A stretch of 64,000 bases of DNA. Source: Schistosoma mansoni. Its lineage: Eukaryota > Platyhelminthes > Trematoda > Strigeidida > Schistosomatidae. Of this stretch, positions 1-10,860 are shown one piece after another (within the stretch, counting starts at the first letter, position 1; every line of letters begins with the position of its first letter). Below the pieces are notes generated by a model. That model was given only the letters and a program-made list of their open reading frames with translations, was not told where the DNA came from and made no database searches. The DNA lies in assembly GCF_000237925.1 (NCBI RefSeq), contig NC_031501.1:5772166-5836165 (forward strand), in the 5' to 3' direction. Both the position numbers and the translations under genes were made by a program.

Positions 1-1490
1 AGGCAACTTGTATAAGGTAATAATAATAACTGATTAGAGTTAAAAATGCAAAACAATAATAATAATAAATTGATAATAATCAAATAAAAGTGCAGAAAAC
101 AAAACAACAACAATAACAACCAGAAACACACCCATTAATGGAATTAGGGCCAAGGAGGAGTGAGAGGTTGGACAAATCGTTCAGGCTTGAGTTCGTGGAT
201 TGCCAATGTCTCAGCAGTGCATAAAATATTGATTCGACCCCCCCCTTCGATCCGGTTCCTTTGACTCTGTAGATTACTGTAAAAGAGGAGTCTTTTGGAG
301 CGATGTGTCCACAGTTAATTAAATGCTCCTATATCGAACTGGTAATTTTTTACATTTTCCTTTTAAGAGCCAAGCCGGATAGTGTTCCGAGATGCGTTTG
401 GAAAGTGATCGCATTGTGCGTCCTATGTAACGTGCCCCACGTGAGCAAGTAAATTTATAGATACACATTGATTGGCCCAGAATGGTAGGCCGGCTATAGA
501 AAACAATTCGAAGCTTAGCTGCGTAGAAAGTTTTATTCAACGATTTTGAAATCCGTTTATTCAGGATTTCCGCAGCCATGTCTCCTATAAGTTCCATATT
601 CATAAATAAAGTTTTCTTCTACACTGTCAAAGCTTTTTCCTGGTGAAGTCTAGGTGTTAAGTTGCTATCGACGAACCTAAGTGGATATCCATTTTTGATG
701 AGGGTCTGTCGAAGATGAAATAGTTCTTCATCTATTGTGTCATTGGAACAGATTCGCTTGATCCTAGAGGATAAAGAGTGAATTAAGTTCTTTTTTCGAC
801 TCAGTGGGACCCAACTATAGAAATTCGTATATTGTCCATTCCAAGTGGGTTTTCTATATATAGATCTCTGCAAATAACCATCAGGCATTCTTTTTAAATG
901 GACATCAAAAAAATTAAATTCATGGTTCGCTTCTGCTTCTAAGGTAAATTGTATTGACGGGTGACAATTATTGAAAATATTTAAGATTTCATTTAGGTCC
1001 ATGTCTTCTTCACAAATAATGAAAATATCATCCATATATCTCTTATATAAATGAAATCTCTAAATTATTGGTCGAAGTACAGAATTTTCTAGATTGGCTA
1101 TGAAACAATCAGCCAGGAAAGGACCCAATGGAGAGCCCATTGCAACTCCATCTGTTTGCCTATAGAAAACATCATTAAATTTAAATTGCACATTCAGCGT
1201 ACATCGTAGAAGTAGTTCTTTAAGATACTGTTTTGGGATACACATATCAAGATTATTATTTTCAATATAGTCACATAAAAAACAAATAGTTTCTGTGAGA
1301 GGAACATTTGTAAAAAGAGAAGTGATATCTAATGAGAACATTTTCTTACCAATTACGTTGATATTTCTAATTCAATCGACGAATTCAAAAGAATCAAGAG
1401 AATTGTATTTATTGATATGATTTTTAACAGGTTGTAAATTGTCAACTAACCATTTAGCGATCAAGTGATAAGGAGAGTTGTTCATATTAT
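1..1490 (-). mobile_element. Penelope-like element (RT + GIY-YIG), degenerate, 5'-truncated
   Basis: A Penelope-like retroelement read on the minus strand. About 1490-1060 encodes the reverse transcriptase core with 'MFSLDITSLFTNVP' and 'DGVAMGSPLGP'. The catalytic box 'YMDDIFIICEE' lies near 1035. At 600-145 follows the GIY-YIG endonuclease, with 'YKFTCSRGARYIGRTMRSL' and a C-terminal 'ELKPERFVQPLTPPWP' ending at a stop at 144-146. This domain order (RT then GIY-YIG) is diagnostic of canonical Penelope-like elements, which schistosomes are known to carry (Cercyon-like). The copy is broken: the reading frame shifts between 1341 and 1035 and again between 620 and 150, and a stop lies near 1373. 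The 5' RT portion is missing beyond about 1490. Bases 1-143 are A-rich 3' flank or tail with CAA/AAT runs. I see no hammerhead motif in the retained part, although many Penelope-like elements carry one in their terminal repeats. Confidence 0.9.
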
Positions 1491-1706
1491 ATTTTCTTCC
1501 TTACCCCTTGATTAGTATGTAACCTCACTTGTTATTTATTCTCGAATCAATTTATAATGCTTTTTTCCTAGCCTCCTATAAACATATATTTTCCATAAAG
1601 CCATATGTACAGCTTCAGTAAATGATTTCATCGAGAAGAAAATTTTCTTCGCTGAATTCTCTTTTTCTTATTCAATTTCTTATCATTAGACCATATACAC
1701 CTGAGC
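1491..1706. other. AT-rich spacer, nothing recognised
   Basis: I see no coding or repeat signal between the Penelope-like fragment and the SINE insertion. Confidence 0.5.
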
Positions 1707-1718
1707 AAATCTGTTCTT

Positions 1719-1910
1719 TGCATAGTTGAAAGCATTAGTCAGTTGAAGCTACACCACCAAGGGAAACCTGGAAGTACTGGACGGCCATTTCGTCCTATTG
1801 CGGGACTCCTCAGCAGTGTGCATCCACGATCTCGCCTCTCGAGATTCATGCGAGACTCATGCTTTCAACTAGGCATATACTGAAATCTCGACAAAAACCC
1901 CTTCTGAATA
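1719..1910 (+). mobile_element. Hammerhead SINE (family B) with inverted 5' part, flanked by 12-bp TSD
   Basis: Bases 1719-1855 are a minus-oriented SINE segment running from the region after the tRNA B box through the hammerhead core to the 'tttcaacta' region. Bases 1856-1910 are the SINE 3' tail in plus orientation, ending 'accccttctgaat'. The whole unit is bounded by the direct repeat 'aaatctgttctt' at 1707-1718 and 1911-1922, so it was inserted as one piece. An inverted 5' part joined to a direct 3' part inside one target-site duplication is the hallmark of twin priming by LINE machinery. The two halves share about 18 nt at the junction. Confidence 0.8.
1774..1825 (-). ncRNA. Hammerhead ribozyme motif in SINE B copy
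   Basis: On the minus strand the core reads CTGAGGA, then a GTCC/GGAC helix II, GAAA, and the GTC cleavage triplet. Helix III is ATGGCCGT, one change from the palindrome ACGGCCGT. Helix I has mismatches, so activity is doubtful. Confidence 0.6.
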
Positions 1911-1922
1911 AAATCTGTTCTT

Positions 1923-2727
1923 GTCGGAACAGCTGAAAAACCTGTTAAATAAATGTGCTAACCATTTTGTACTTATTCAGTTGATAATTATTTGTGTACA
2001 TTTTTTAATGTATGTGCACATGTTTGTGTGTGTTTGTTTATCTTATTCACTGTTTATTTGGACCCTATAAACTAAATTAATAGTTCATGCATTGATTTGA
2101 TCACCAAATTAATCCATATGCCAAAACAGTTGATCCATACTCCAGTTCACTCATCCTAATGACTGATCAATAGATCCACAACATATACAATTAATACTTC
2201 CACCATAACCACCATCAAAAATGCATAGGTATTAATAAATAATTGTTTACGAAAAGTACTCCAGATCCGTTGGCTAGATACCATCGGTAATAACCTATTA
2301 AAACAGAAAATACCAGCTTCCAACCGAATAGGAAATTAGAAGATGCTGGAGGTGAACAAGACACACATTGTGGAAATCATCAAAATGCATCACAATGCAA
2401 TTGCAAACATGGAATTCTCAAGGAAAAAGGAAAAGCGATAGACCAAAGAATACATAGTTTCAGGAATTGTAGGCAAATATCAAACTAGTGAAAAGGACTT
2501 GGTGAAAACTGAAAAGGAGAAGTCATGACATAGTTAGGAACTGAAACGACTAGGATCAAAACAGCACAAAACCTATGTAAACATCACCAGTGTTTAAAAC
2601 ATTCATAAATTCACAGGTTTGTTTATCTGATGCAAGATGAGATCAAACTAAGTTTTTAACGAAATAAATATGGGCGAATTTATTCAATAAAACTTTAACT
2701 ATTGTTTTAACAATTTCTAACATCTAG
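1923..2727. other. Non-coding stretch upstream of the tetraspanin exons
   Basis: AT-rich with no recognised repeat. The upstream tetraspanin exons (TM1 to TM3) should precede 2728 on this strand. I could not find them here, so they probably lie to the left of the window. Confidence 0.4.
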
Positions 2728-2832
2728 ATTGGAAACAGAGCAATTGACCTATTCGAGACAAGTGTCAAGAATTATCAATCAATGGCAGCAAATACAATTG
2801 ACAGCTTAGTGGTTGGCTTAATCTCACCTCCA
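2728..2832 (+). CDS. Tetraspanin exon: start of large extracellular loop
   Basis: Acceptor 'aacatctag' precedes 2728. The frame is 35 codons beginning 'IGNRAIDLFETSVKNYQ' and ending 'GLISPP'. Donor 'gtaagc' at 2833 gives phase 0 and joins cleanly to the CCG exon. A second possible donor seven bases downstream would break the frame. Confidence 0.75.
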
Positions 2833-5800
2833 GTAAGCAGGTGTAATTTATGTTTTGTTATTTTGTCTGAGTAATGATCGTGGTATAATTGATATATGAA
2901 ATATCAGTGCAATTCTCTCTAAATGCAAGTATGCCGATAGGGAATGACAAATTCCATTATGTAATATCAATAATAAAAAAACTAAAGCCCAAACGTATAA
3001 CTTCATATCTACTGAACATATTAGTGGTTGTCTGGACTCATTAGCTGAAATAACACGTTGGCATTCAATACTTGATTAGAGTCTAATTGTGAACATTCAC
3101 ACCGAGATGCAGGTACATCCATTTGATGAGTCTCAGACAGGACGAAACGTACGTTTTAGTTCTACTTCTAGTCATAGACTAGATGTACATATTTCTGGTG
3201 ACTGTGGACACCTTGGAAAAAAAGTATTTCTAACAAGGCATAATCGATTGACCTCAAACTCATTCAAGTACATTTAGAAATAATTTTTAATGTCCATCAT
3301 TTTTGTGAACAAAACGAAATAACTTTTAATTAGCATTGCTAACTTCAGCTTAAAATAATTTTCCCGTATGTTTTATACTTGTTGTTCATCCGAGTATAAA
3401 ATTCCACTCACAGTTGTTGCTTGATATTGTGTAACTAGTGACGTACATACAAATTATGCTCCTTATTCTACATCAACAGCTTGGTTAGAATTACCTTTTA
3501 TCAATGTTAGTATTTCCATTGAAGCTCAAATCACTTTACAAATGAGAGAGCTAGTCATTTTAGTTTCAAAAATCAATTATGGAAAAATAAAACTTGTTAT
3601 AACAAGAAGTAACATTTGACTGTCGTAAATATTTAGAAAACTGTTTGAACTGACAGATATTGTATCTACATTTAAGTATCAAGACCAATATAGATATGAG
3701 GTCCATCCACGTACCAAGTGTTGAACAGAGAAGAATGTGATTTATTGATTACTACTCCCTAGTTATTGTCCAAAATGAAAGCAAGTAATTATTTTAATAT
3801 CAATGAAACTAGCTTTTCTTTTCTTTTCAATTATCTAACGACTAAGTTTTATTGATGTACAAAGGTCCTTACTTAGCAATCCTGGACACGAACTGCCATC
3901 TTTGACCACATGTTACATCTAAGACCCTGATTACCCTAATTAAATTCAACTACGTAATAATAGGTAAATGCATATTCCTAACATTACATCAGGGCTATGA
4001 ATACTACCTGGCTGATGAGACAGAAAGTGAATAAAGTGAGATTCGAATCTTTAACTTAGTTACTGCCTGGTAACTGTTATACTCGTTAAGTCATTACAGT
4101 CTTTACAATTATATATATAACCCAGAAGAAAATACTTGATCATTATACTGATCTTCAGATGAAATAGGCTTAATCAAGTATTTTACAAGCTGAATCGTAC
4201 AGTTTCATGGTGTGATCCAACCACACGAGTACTGAAAACCTTAATGGATCTTTAATCCTAAAATGTTTACAGGGATTCAGTGTAAAGAATTTATAAATTT
4301 ACTTATACTCAGTGTTCTACAAATAAAGGATAGATCACTATGTGTTTATTTATACGATAATCCTGTTTAACCTTTCATCAATACACTTTTTTTCTTTTTA
4401 TAGCTTCAATGTTGTGGTGTGAATAATGGAGATGACTTTACAACTTCACCTAATTTCTGGAGAAATGACACTTACGGTGGTAAAACATATAATAGTAAGC
4501 ATCCCTCCTATTTACTTTTATGCCTTTTTTACTCTGAGTTGAAATGTGGCTTGAAGTGCGATCCAGGGTCAACAGACTAACTAACTTACTATCACTGTAT
4601 GCATATTTTGACAATAGGAAGTTGGGGCTAGTCAACGAGAAACTCTGTACCTAGATCTTTTGCTGGCTGTCACCTTTTGGTAGGCCATATATTCAATTAA
4701 ATGAATACTTACTATGCTATATACTCAGAGAACACCAATTAAGAAGGGGAAATAACTGTTGAACTTTAGATTGATAAAATTGATATCAAGTATTTTGTTT
4801 CCACAAGTCGTTGTAAGTCTAGATCATTAAGACCTCTAAAAAATGTATTGTTTTTGAATGTATTAATAAATAATTAGGTAACAATTTAATTGGCCTCCAG
4901 CCATTCGTCCACTATTTTCCAATAACCTGACTTGGGATTGACACAAACAGCTACCTCCAACTACAAGAGGGTTCAAGAGGAAGAAATTTAACTTAAATAG
5001 GATGAAAGCAACAGGGCCTGAGGAGTCAATTCTATATCTCTTTAGGAATGATGATTCATTTGTATTAATTAATTTTACTACGATACTGAGTGAACGTTGA
5101 GAACTGGATGTAACTCCATCTGACTAATTTGTCGTAGGAGTAAACCCACTTGTAAAGACTGTGTACTCAGTCACGAATTTCCCAGTCAGAGCTTATGACG
5201 AAATTTCATCAGAAACGTCACTCTCAAATGATGTTCTTCAGGATTGTCGACTGTTTTTCTTTTAAATAATTTTGTCACAGATATCTTCCTATAGACTACA
5301 CTTTCTTCATCTAAACTTTTAGTAATTGATCTCCGACGAGGAGCTTCTCGTATTGACTACACTACTGAAAGATATGTCTGATTAATTAAAGGATTCATAT
5401 TTCTTCTTTTATGACATACAACGATATAGGCATTAGGTGTAAACAATATCAATAAAATGAAGGTATATGTAGCTAGAGGCGCTCAAATAAAACAAATCGT
5501 TTGTCTATGTAATGCCAAAAAATATATTTGTTTGATTAGAATATTACATAATATTGTAAATAAAAATGGTGTGTACTGGTGTTTCACAGTCATATCAATG
5601 ACAATAGTTTTCCATGTAGGTGCTTATTATGACCTTTCTTCTCTCATGACTATTTTATTGATCCATAGTAGATATTTTTATGAAATGTTGTCAGTAGTAA
5701 CCCTTTTGTAGCAATTATTTTCGGTGTATCGTTATGTTTTTATCAGAAGGGGTGTTTTGTGGAGATTTCAGTAATTTTATAGTTGAAATCATGAGTCATT

Positions 5801-8438
5801 CAAAGCTAGACCACCATTGAAAACCTGGAAGCACTGGATATCCGTTTCGTCCTATTGTGGGACTCCTCGAAAGTGTGCATCCACGATCCCGCCTCGCGGG
5901 ATTCGAACCCAGGACCTAAAAGTCTCGCGCGTGAGCCCTTTACCTCTAGACCACTGAGCGGGCATCCAACGGTGTTAATGTCTAATTTCAACGAATCCAC
6001 GAATTAAAACAACCTTTCACCGTTGTATTCAGTGAGCTAGTATCTTACAACAGACCTGGTCGAACTCCACTGGTCATTGCTTCTCACTAGAACTCCAGGA
6101 AATATCTGTTGAAGTCAGTCACTAGTGAGCATATGATTATTATCAGAAAGGGTTTTTTGTGGATATTTCAGTAATTTTATAGTTGAAATCATGAGTCAAT
6201 TAAAGCTAGACCATCATGGAAAACCTGGAAGCACTGAATGACCATTTCGTCCTATGTTTTTTTTCTGATAAAATTTCATCATTTAAGGTTACAAAAACTA
6301 TCAAAGTTTACTAATAAATATATTTTTGTTATGTCCTAATAAGTAGAAAAATTTTATTCCCAACATTTCACCACTTAGTGTAAGCCTCTTCCTGAGAGAA
6401 TTTGCAGTACTTAGTATAATGATTGATTTCAGGTATTTAGCATTTTACTCAAATGAACCTGTACAAAAGTACTCTAGAATATTCAGATTCCATGATAAAT
6501 ATGATACTATTCAATTACATAATTAAAATCTATCTATCCCCAGCCAACATTATCCTATGACGAAACTTATCATCAAAATTGAATATTCAACTCAAAATAG
6601 GGATTTTTATAATACTGAATGAATGTATATCATTAATCTGGAAGTTATATATCTTAGTTTATAATATCATCATCTGCAAAGAATAAAACTATTGTTTTAT
6701 CAATCATAAATTGTATACCCTTCTTTATTTACTTTCATTAAAACATATAGATATTGCATATCCTGTAGTATGTTGCAAATTGAATCAAAATTATGCAATT
6801 ATTGATTCTACATGTCCAGATCAATTTAATGAAAATAACAGTAATTATAAAACTGGTTGTAGAGGTCCATTAAAAGAACTTTTCCTTAAATATATGGACT
6901 TTGTAGCTTATGGATTAATTGCAGCATTTGTTATATTGGTAAGTATTATTGCTTTTATAAAAATTTATTTCGAGTTACTTTTTTTCGTCTTTAATTAATC
7001 ATGGATGTTATGGTATAGTGATTAAGAACATCGGTGGGGACATTCGAATATATTCAGGAACAACATTACATAATATTTCAGTAAAATATGAGAACCATAT
7101 AGTAAATAGTTAATTTGTAAACTATTAATCAATTATAAGCAAAGATGGATAGTGGCTAGCAGTGGAATCCAGGACTCACATTTTGTCCTATTTGGGACTC
7201 CTCAGCTGGATGTACCAACATCTCAGAGTTGATATTCACTCTGGGACTTGAACCCAGTCCCTTGTCCGCCTAGCCCTTCCAATTGAGTCCAGAACACCAA
7301 TTGCGGCTTCTGCTATGTGAATCATTTGTTTCAAGTATACTCTGTTTATATACCAGACAGACAGACCGCATCACACCATAAAATAGAAAATAATATTTGT
7401 ACAAGATCAAGTCAAAAAGTGGCTGTGAACGTGGGAGACAATAATCAATAAACCGAATATGATTTAGAGACAGTAAATCGTATAATAATAATCACTAGGT
7501 CAAAATGAAGCTTATAATAAGATGATTATGTATAGAATAAATCTAATCACTGAATAGTTATACAATAAGAATATATATAGAATAATCGTCCATTAATAGA
7601 TCCTGGAAGTTACCTGTACTTATATCTTCACTAGGATATAACAATAACCATTATCGTTTTCCATCTACTTTGAAGATGCATTATCTTTAGAAACTTCATT
7701 GATAAACTCTGTAATTTACAAAGTATTTTAAGGTATAAATGGAAGTCGACATTACTGAGAATTACTTCATGTTGATATGAAATGTTATAGGTTGTAGATG
7801 AACACTTGCATTCATTAATTAATTATATCAGAAGGGGTTGTTGTGGATATTATAGTAATTTCAATAGTTGAGATCATGAGTCAATTGAAGCTAGAACACC
7901 ATCGAAAACCTGGAAGCTTCGGACGACCGTTTCGTCCTATTGTGAGAANNNNNNNNNNNNNNNNNNNNNNNNNNNNNNNNNNNNNNNNNNNNNNNNNNNN
8001 NNNNNNNNNNNNNNNNNNNNNNNNNNNNNNNNNNNNNNNNNNNNNNNNNNNNNNNNNNNNNNNNNNNNNNNNNNNNNNNNNNNNNNNNNNNNNNNNNNNN
8101 NNNNNNNNNNNNNNNNNNNNNNNNNNNNNNNNNNNNNNNNNNNNNNNNAGAGCACTTAACCGAGACTGATAGGTCCTGGGTTCGAATCTCGAGAGGTGAG
8201 ATCGTGGATGCGCACTGCTGAGGATTCTCACAATAGGACGAAACGGCCGTCCGAAGCTTCCAGGTTTTCCATGGTGGTCTAACTTCACTTGACTCATGAT
8301 CTCAACTATATATAATTTTTTTTTCAATGATCCTCTAAAATTATATTAAAACATTAAATATTTGTTTTCTCTAATCTTTTTCTCCAGTTGCTCGTTGTTA
8401 TATTCACACTTTTAACCATTTATATTGATGTTATCTGA
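2728..8438 (+). CDS. Tetraspanin, 3' part (four exons)
   Basis: Four plus-strand exons: 2728-2832, 4404-4479, 6751-6938 and 8388-8438. All have AG acceptors and GT donors, and the phases agree (0, 1, 0). Together they encode the large extracellular loop and the fourth membrane helix of a tetraspanin. Landmarks are the loop helix (exon 1), the signature 'LQCCGVNNG' (exon 2), 'YPVVCCKL' and 'TGCRGPL' with the remaining loop cysteines, then 'VAYGLIAAFVIL' continuing into 'LLVVIFTLLTIYIDVI' and stop. Tetraspanins organise membrane microdomains, and several schistosome members sit in the tegument, but which paralogue this is cannot be told. The N-terminal half (TM1-TM3) is not visible in the window. 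The C-terminal cytoplasmic tail is very short. Intron 2 (4480-6750) holds two SINE copies. Intron 3 (6939-8387) holds an Sm-alpha copy, an inverted SINE pair and an assembly gap. The gene converges on the Argonaute gene. Confidence 0.88.
4404..4479 (+). CDS. Tetraspanin exon: CCG motif
   Basis: Acceptor 'ctttttatag' precedes 4404. The exon encodes 'LQCCGVNNGDDF' and ends one base into a codon at donor 'gtaaaa'. CCG is the hallmark of the tetraspanin extracellular loop. Confidence 0.88.
5742..6000 (-). mobile_element. tRNA-headed hammerhead SINE (family B), near full length
   Basis: Read on the minus strand from about 6000: a tRNA-like head with A box 'TGGTCTAGAGG' and B box 'GGTTCGAATCC', the hammerhead region (about 5840-5890), the body with 'CTTCCAGGTTTTC', and a tail ending 'ACCCCTTCTGATA'. 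The ribozyme core has changed in this copy (CTGA reads TCGA), so it should be inactive. The copy lies in a tetraspanin intron. The 5' boundary is set by similarity to the copy at 60.8 kb. Confidence 0.8.
6142..6262 (-). mobile_element. SINE B 3' fragment
   Basis: Repeats the tail and body of the preceding SINE in the same orientation ('atcagaaaggg' to 'atttcgtcctat') and stops within the ribozyme region. It lacks the tRNA head. Confidence 0.75.
6751..6938 (+). CDS. Tetraspanin exon: loop cysteines and TM4 start
   Basis: Acceptor 'acatatag' precedes 6751. Two bases complete a codon with the preceding exon (giving Asp), then 'IAYPVVCCKLNQNY', 'TGCRGPL' and 'YMDFVAYGLIAAFVIL'. Donor is 'gtaagt'. 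This exon carries the remaining disulfide cysteines and the first half of TM4. Confidence 0.9.
7150..7320 (-). mobile_element. Sm-alpha SINE (family A) with hammerhead motif
   Basis: Minus-strand tRNA-derived head with B box 'GGTTCAAGTCC', followed by 'GGTACATCCAGCTGAGGAG' and 'TCCTGGATTCC', the classic Sm-alpha hammerhead arms. The GAAA of the core reads AAAA after GGAC, and helix III is degenerate, so this copy is probably dead. Ribozyme segment is about 7162-7216. Confidence 0.82.
7826..7948 (-). mobile_element. SINE B copy running into assembly gap
   Basis: Minus-oriented 3' tail, body and part of the hammerhead region, cut by the N run. It faces an opposite copy on the other side of the gap. 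Confidence 0.8.
7949..8148. other. Assembly gap (200 N)
   Basis: Exactly 200 Ns, a conventional placeholder size, so the true length is unknown. It is flanked by the same SINE family in inverted orientation. Confidence 0.95.
8149..8310 (+). mobile_element. SINE B copy leaving assembly gap
   Basis: Plus-oriented: end of the tRNA head with 'GGTTCGAATCT', hammerhead region at about 8203-8255 with helix II altered, body, and 'tttcaacta'-like end. Complementary to 7826-7948 over most of its length. Confidence 0.8.
8388..8438 (+). CDS. Tetraspanin last exon: end of TM4
   Basis: Acceptor 'tttttctccag' precedes 8388. Seventeen codons including the stop encode the rest of TM4, 'LLVVIFTLLTIYIDVI'. 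Phase 0 matches the preceding donor. Confidence 0.85.
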   Translation: MLVVIFTLLTIYIDVI

Positions 8439-8650
8439 ACAAACAAACAAACTGACGAAAACAATATTAAATAAAATGGAATTCAATGTTCAATTGATTA
8501 CAGTTTGTTTAAAAAATTATCATCCGTTGTTTGTCTATACTCGGTTAAGAGTTAAATACTCAAATAAAAAGTGATCTCTTTTGTTGAACTTCGCCTTTAA
8601 AACAAAATAAATATAATGCCTTTGCATAGTTGGTGTATACATCTATGCCC

Positions 8651-8685
8651 TTTATGTATGTATGTATGTGTGTGTGTGTGTGTGG
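8651..8685. repeat. (TATG)n/(TG)n microsatellite
   Basis: Three to four TATG units run into about nine TG units. It lies just past the tetraspanin stop codon. A separate ATT run follows at about 8749-8775. Confidence 0.9.
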
Positions 8686-9296
8686 ATATAGTTGACAGGT
8701 TAACTTTTCACACTTCCAATCTCTTAATATGACGTTTTTTTATAACCATTATTATTATTATTATCATTATTATTCTTTGTATCACTGCTGTTAGCATAAT
8801 CATTATACACATTATATAATATTAAGTAATCAACAATGTTTCTTTTCATCAATTCATACTACCATTAGTTATTGTACTTTGATCATGTTTAAATCCAATG
8901 GATGTAATTTATATGACTATTATTATTATTTATTACATAAATAAAAACAAACAAACAATTCACCCCTTATTGATAATGTTGTTGTATTCAATACAATATA
9001 TGTAATAAGGTTACTTGTTCTTCATTACATATATCTATATATTCCCTCTTTATGGTGACGGGTAATGGGAAAAAAAGTTTGTTACTAACTAAATATTTAT
9101 GTAAGCAATTGATAAATAAATAGACATTTGAATATGAAATAATTTTGATATTTTGTTTTTTTTTATAATGTATACTTGAAATATAATAATGGGATTCTGT
9201 CCGAAGTTTGTGGAGATGATGATGTTCAGAAGGATGATGAAAGCTCCACGACCAAACTATCTAGGCCAGAGAAGAAAACTCCATCATAATAGTGGA

Positions 9297-9436
9297 ATTC
9301 AGAATGCCCTGGTACGGCCGAGAGTAGGGAGAGTTCGCTATCCCTATCGAAATGCTCTCACATGGCCACGCGTATATAGCCTCTGCCAGACAAGTCCTAC
9401 TCACTGCCTTCTCGCAAACGAGGGATTGAAGTGATA
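9297..9436 (+). repeat. Repeat U, 5' fragment
   Basis: Matches the first ~130 bp of the ~515-bp repeats at 32.6, 34.7, 37.5 and 53.4 kb ('atgccctggtacgg' to 'ctcactgccttctcg'). It is followed within 60 bp by a SINE fragment. Confidence 0.85.
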
Positions 9437-9488
9437 AACACAACCAAAATACAGGAAAATACATATGTATATATCGCAGAATAAAATG

Positions 9489-9600
9489 GATCGTGGATAC
9501 GCACTGCTGAGGAGTCCCATAATAGGACGAAACGGCCGTCCAGTGCTTCCAGGTTTTCCATGGTGGTCTAGCTACAATTGACTAATGATTTCAACTATGA
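9489..9600 (+). mobile_element. SINE B copy lacking tRNA head
   Basis: Begins at the ribozyme helix I region ('tcgtggatac') and continues to 'tttcaactat'. The tRNA head and far 3' tail are missing. Confidence 0.85.
9501..9546 (+). ncRNA. Hammerhead ribozyme with intact core (SINE B)
   Basis: Helix I GCACTG (9501-9506) pairs perfectly with CAGTGC (9541-9546). The core is CTGAGGA (9507-9513), helix II GTCC/GGAC, then GAAA, and helix III is the 8-nt palindrome ACGGCCGT with no loop. The cleavage triplet GTC ends at 9540. All invariant core bases are present. Because helix III cannot close as a hairpin, a dimer is expected to be the active form. This is the cleanest family-B motif in the window. 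Confidence 0.8.
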
Positions 9601-10254
9601 AAATGAAAAGAATGAAATTTTTTTAAATAACTACCAGTTTTTCTGACAAAACTATTTAAGGACTTAAATAGGTAACCGCATTTCTTCAACTCAATATGAA
9701 ACTCATCGATGAACTTCATATTAAATCTGGAATTGAACTCAATCTATCACTTCCTCAATGGAGGATCAATTAACAGTGAATCCATATGAAAAATGTACGA
9801 TTCATAAATTGTTTATTCTAACCTCTTGAAGAAGAAAAAAAGTTATATCCACTTACTGAATTTAAGTATCAGAGAAATATGCAAAATGAAAAAGAGAAGT
9901 CCTTATACAGAACAAATAACTTGATGTAATGCATTTATTAAGTTTTTATATGAGTGGTATTGATAATACGCAACTGTTCAAGTTTATGTAAGTGAAGTGA
10001 CATCTAAAACTGAAATCTACTGGTTGATAGTCGAGTACTTTGAGCACTGGGTGATTTCTCTAACGTAGGTATAAATATGAGTTCGTCATCAGGAAGTCTC
10101 TTCACTGCATCAATATTCAATTCTTGCAAAAAATAATTCTTAGAAAAGTTATCAAATGATAGTTTATAAAAACATTGAACCATGATAATTTGATGTGTTA
10201 ATGCATAAATGGAGGTTGTACAATTAAATTTAAGTACCTATTTGACTAAAGGGT

Positions 10255-10860
10255 GTTAGGAAGTGTTGAACGGCATCTGAGCAACGTGTCATGACGAACA
10301 CAATCAACCATACCGTTGCTGCCACCTTGATGTAGTGATCAGGTTTGCTTATCGTGATGAACCGTTTGCCCTACATTGACCGGAACAATCGTTCCTCAAG
10401 GTCCTACCATGCCAGGCAGGTCGACTGAAGAGCGATAAGACCAAAAGCAGCAAACCCAAGGTCTGGGAGCGAAGTTGTACTAACGACTGTATAGAGGTGT
10501 GACGGCAGTCAGAATGTCAGAGATGCTGCCTACCCATGCGACTATCGTAACGAGTGGTTGGAGACTCTGGGTGACATGACTCAGAATCTATCACAATGGT
10601 GTAGGTGTATACACATTTTTCTTCCCTTAGACCGTGAGATTAAAATCACCTTATGCCTTTCTTTCTACGAAGTAATTCTTCCTCCCTATACTATATCCTT
10701 ATACACAATCTTTCTTTTATATATTAATACCATTAAAGAAACTACCTCTATGAATTTGGTGTTCATCTTGTTGTGCTAATGAGGTATGGCAACTTGGAGC
10801 GATGCATATATGTGCCTGATCCTATGTTATAGATGGATGACTGACTGAACTCATTGAATC
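10255..10860 (+). mobile_element. Non-LTR (RTE-like) 3' end, degenerate
   Basis: The segment around 10550-10620 reads as the C-terminal tail seen in the LINE at 28.8 kb (compare 'ETLGDMTQNLSQW' with 'ETLNDISQNRLQW'). The 3' UTR 'aatgaggtatggcaacttg' is also shared. Upstream reading frames are broken. Confidence 0.6.
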
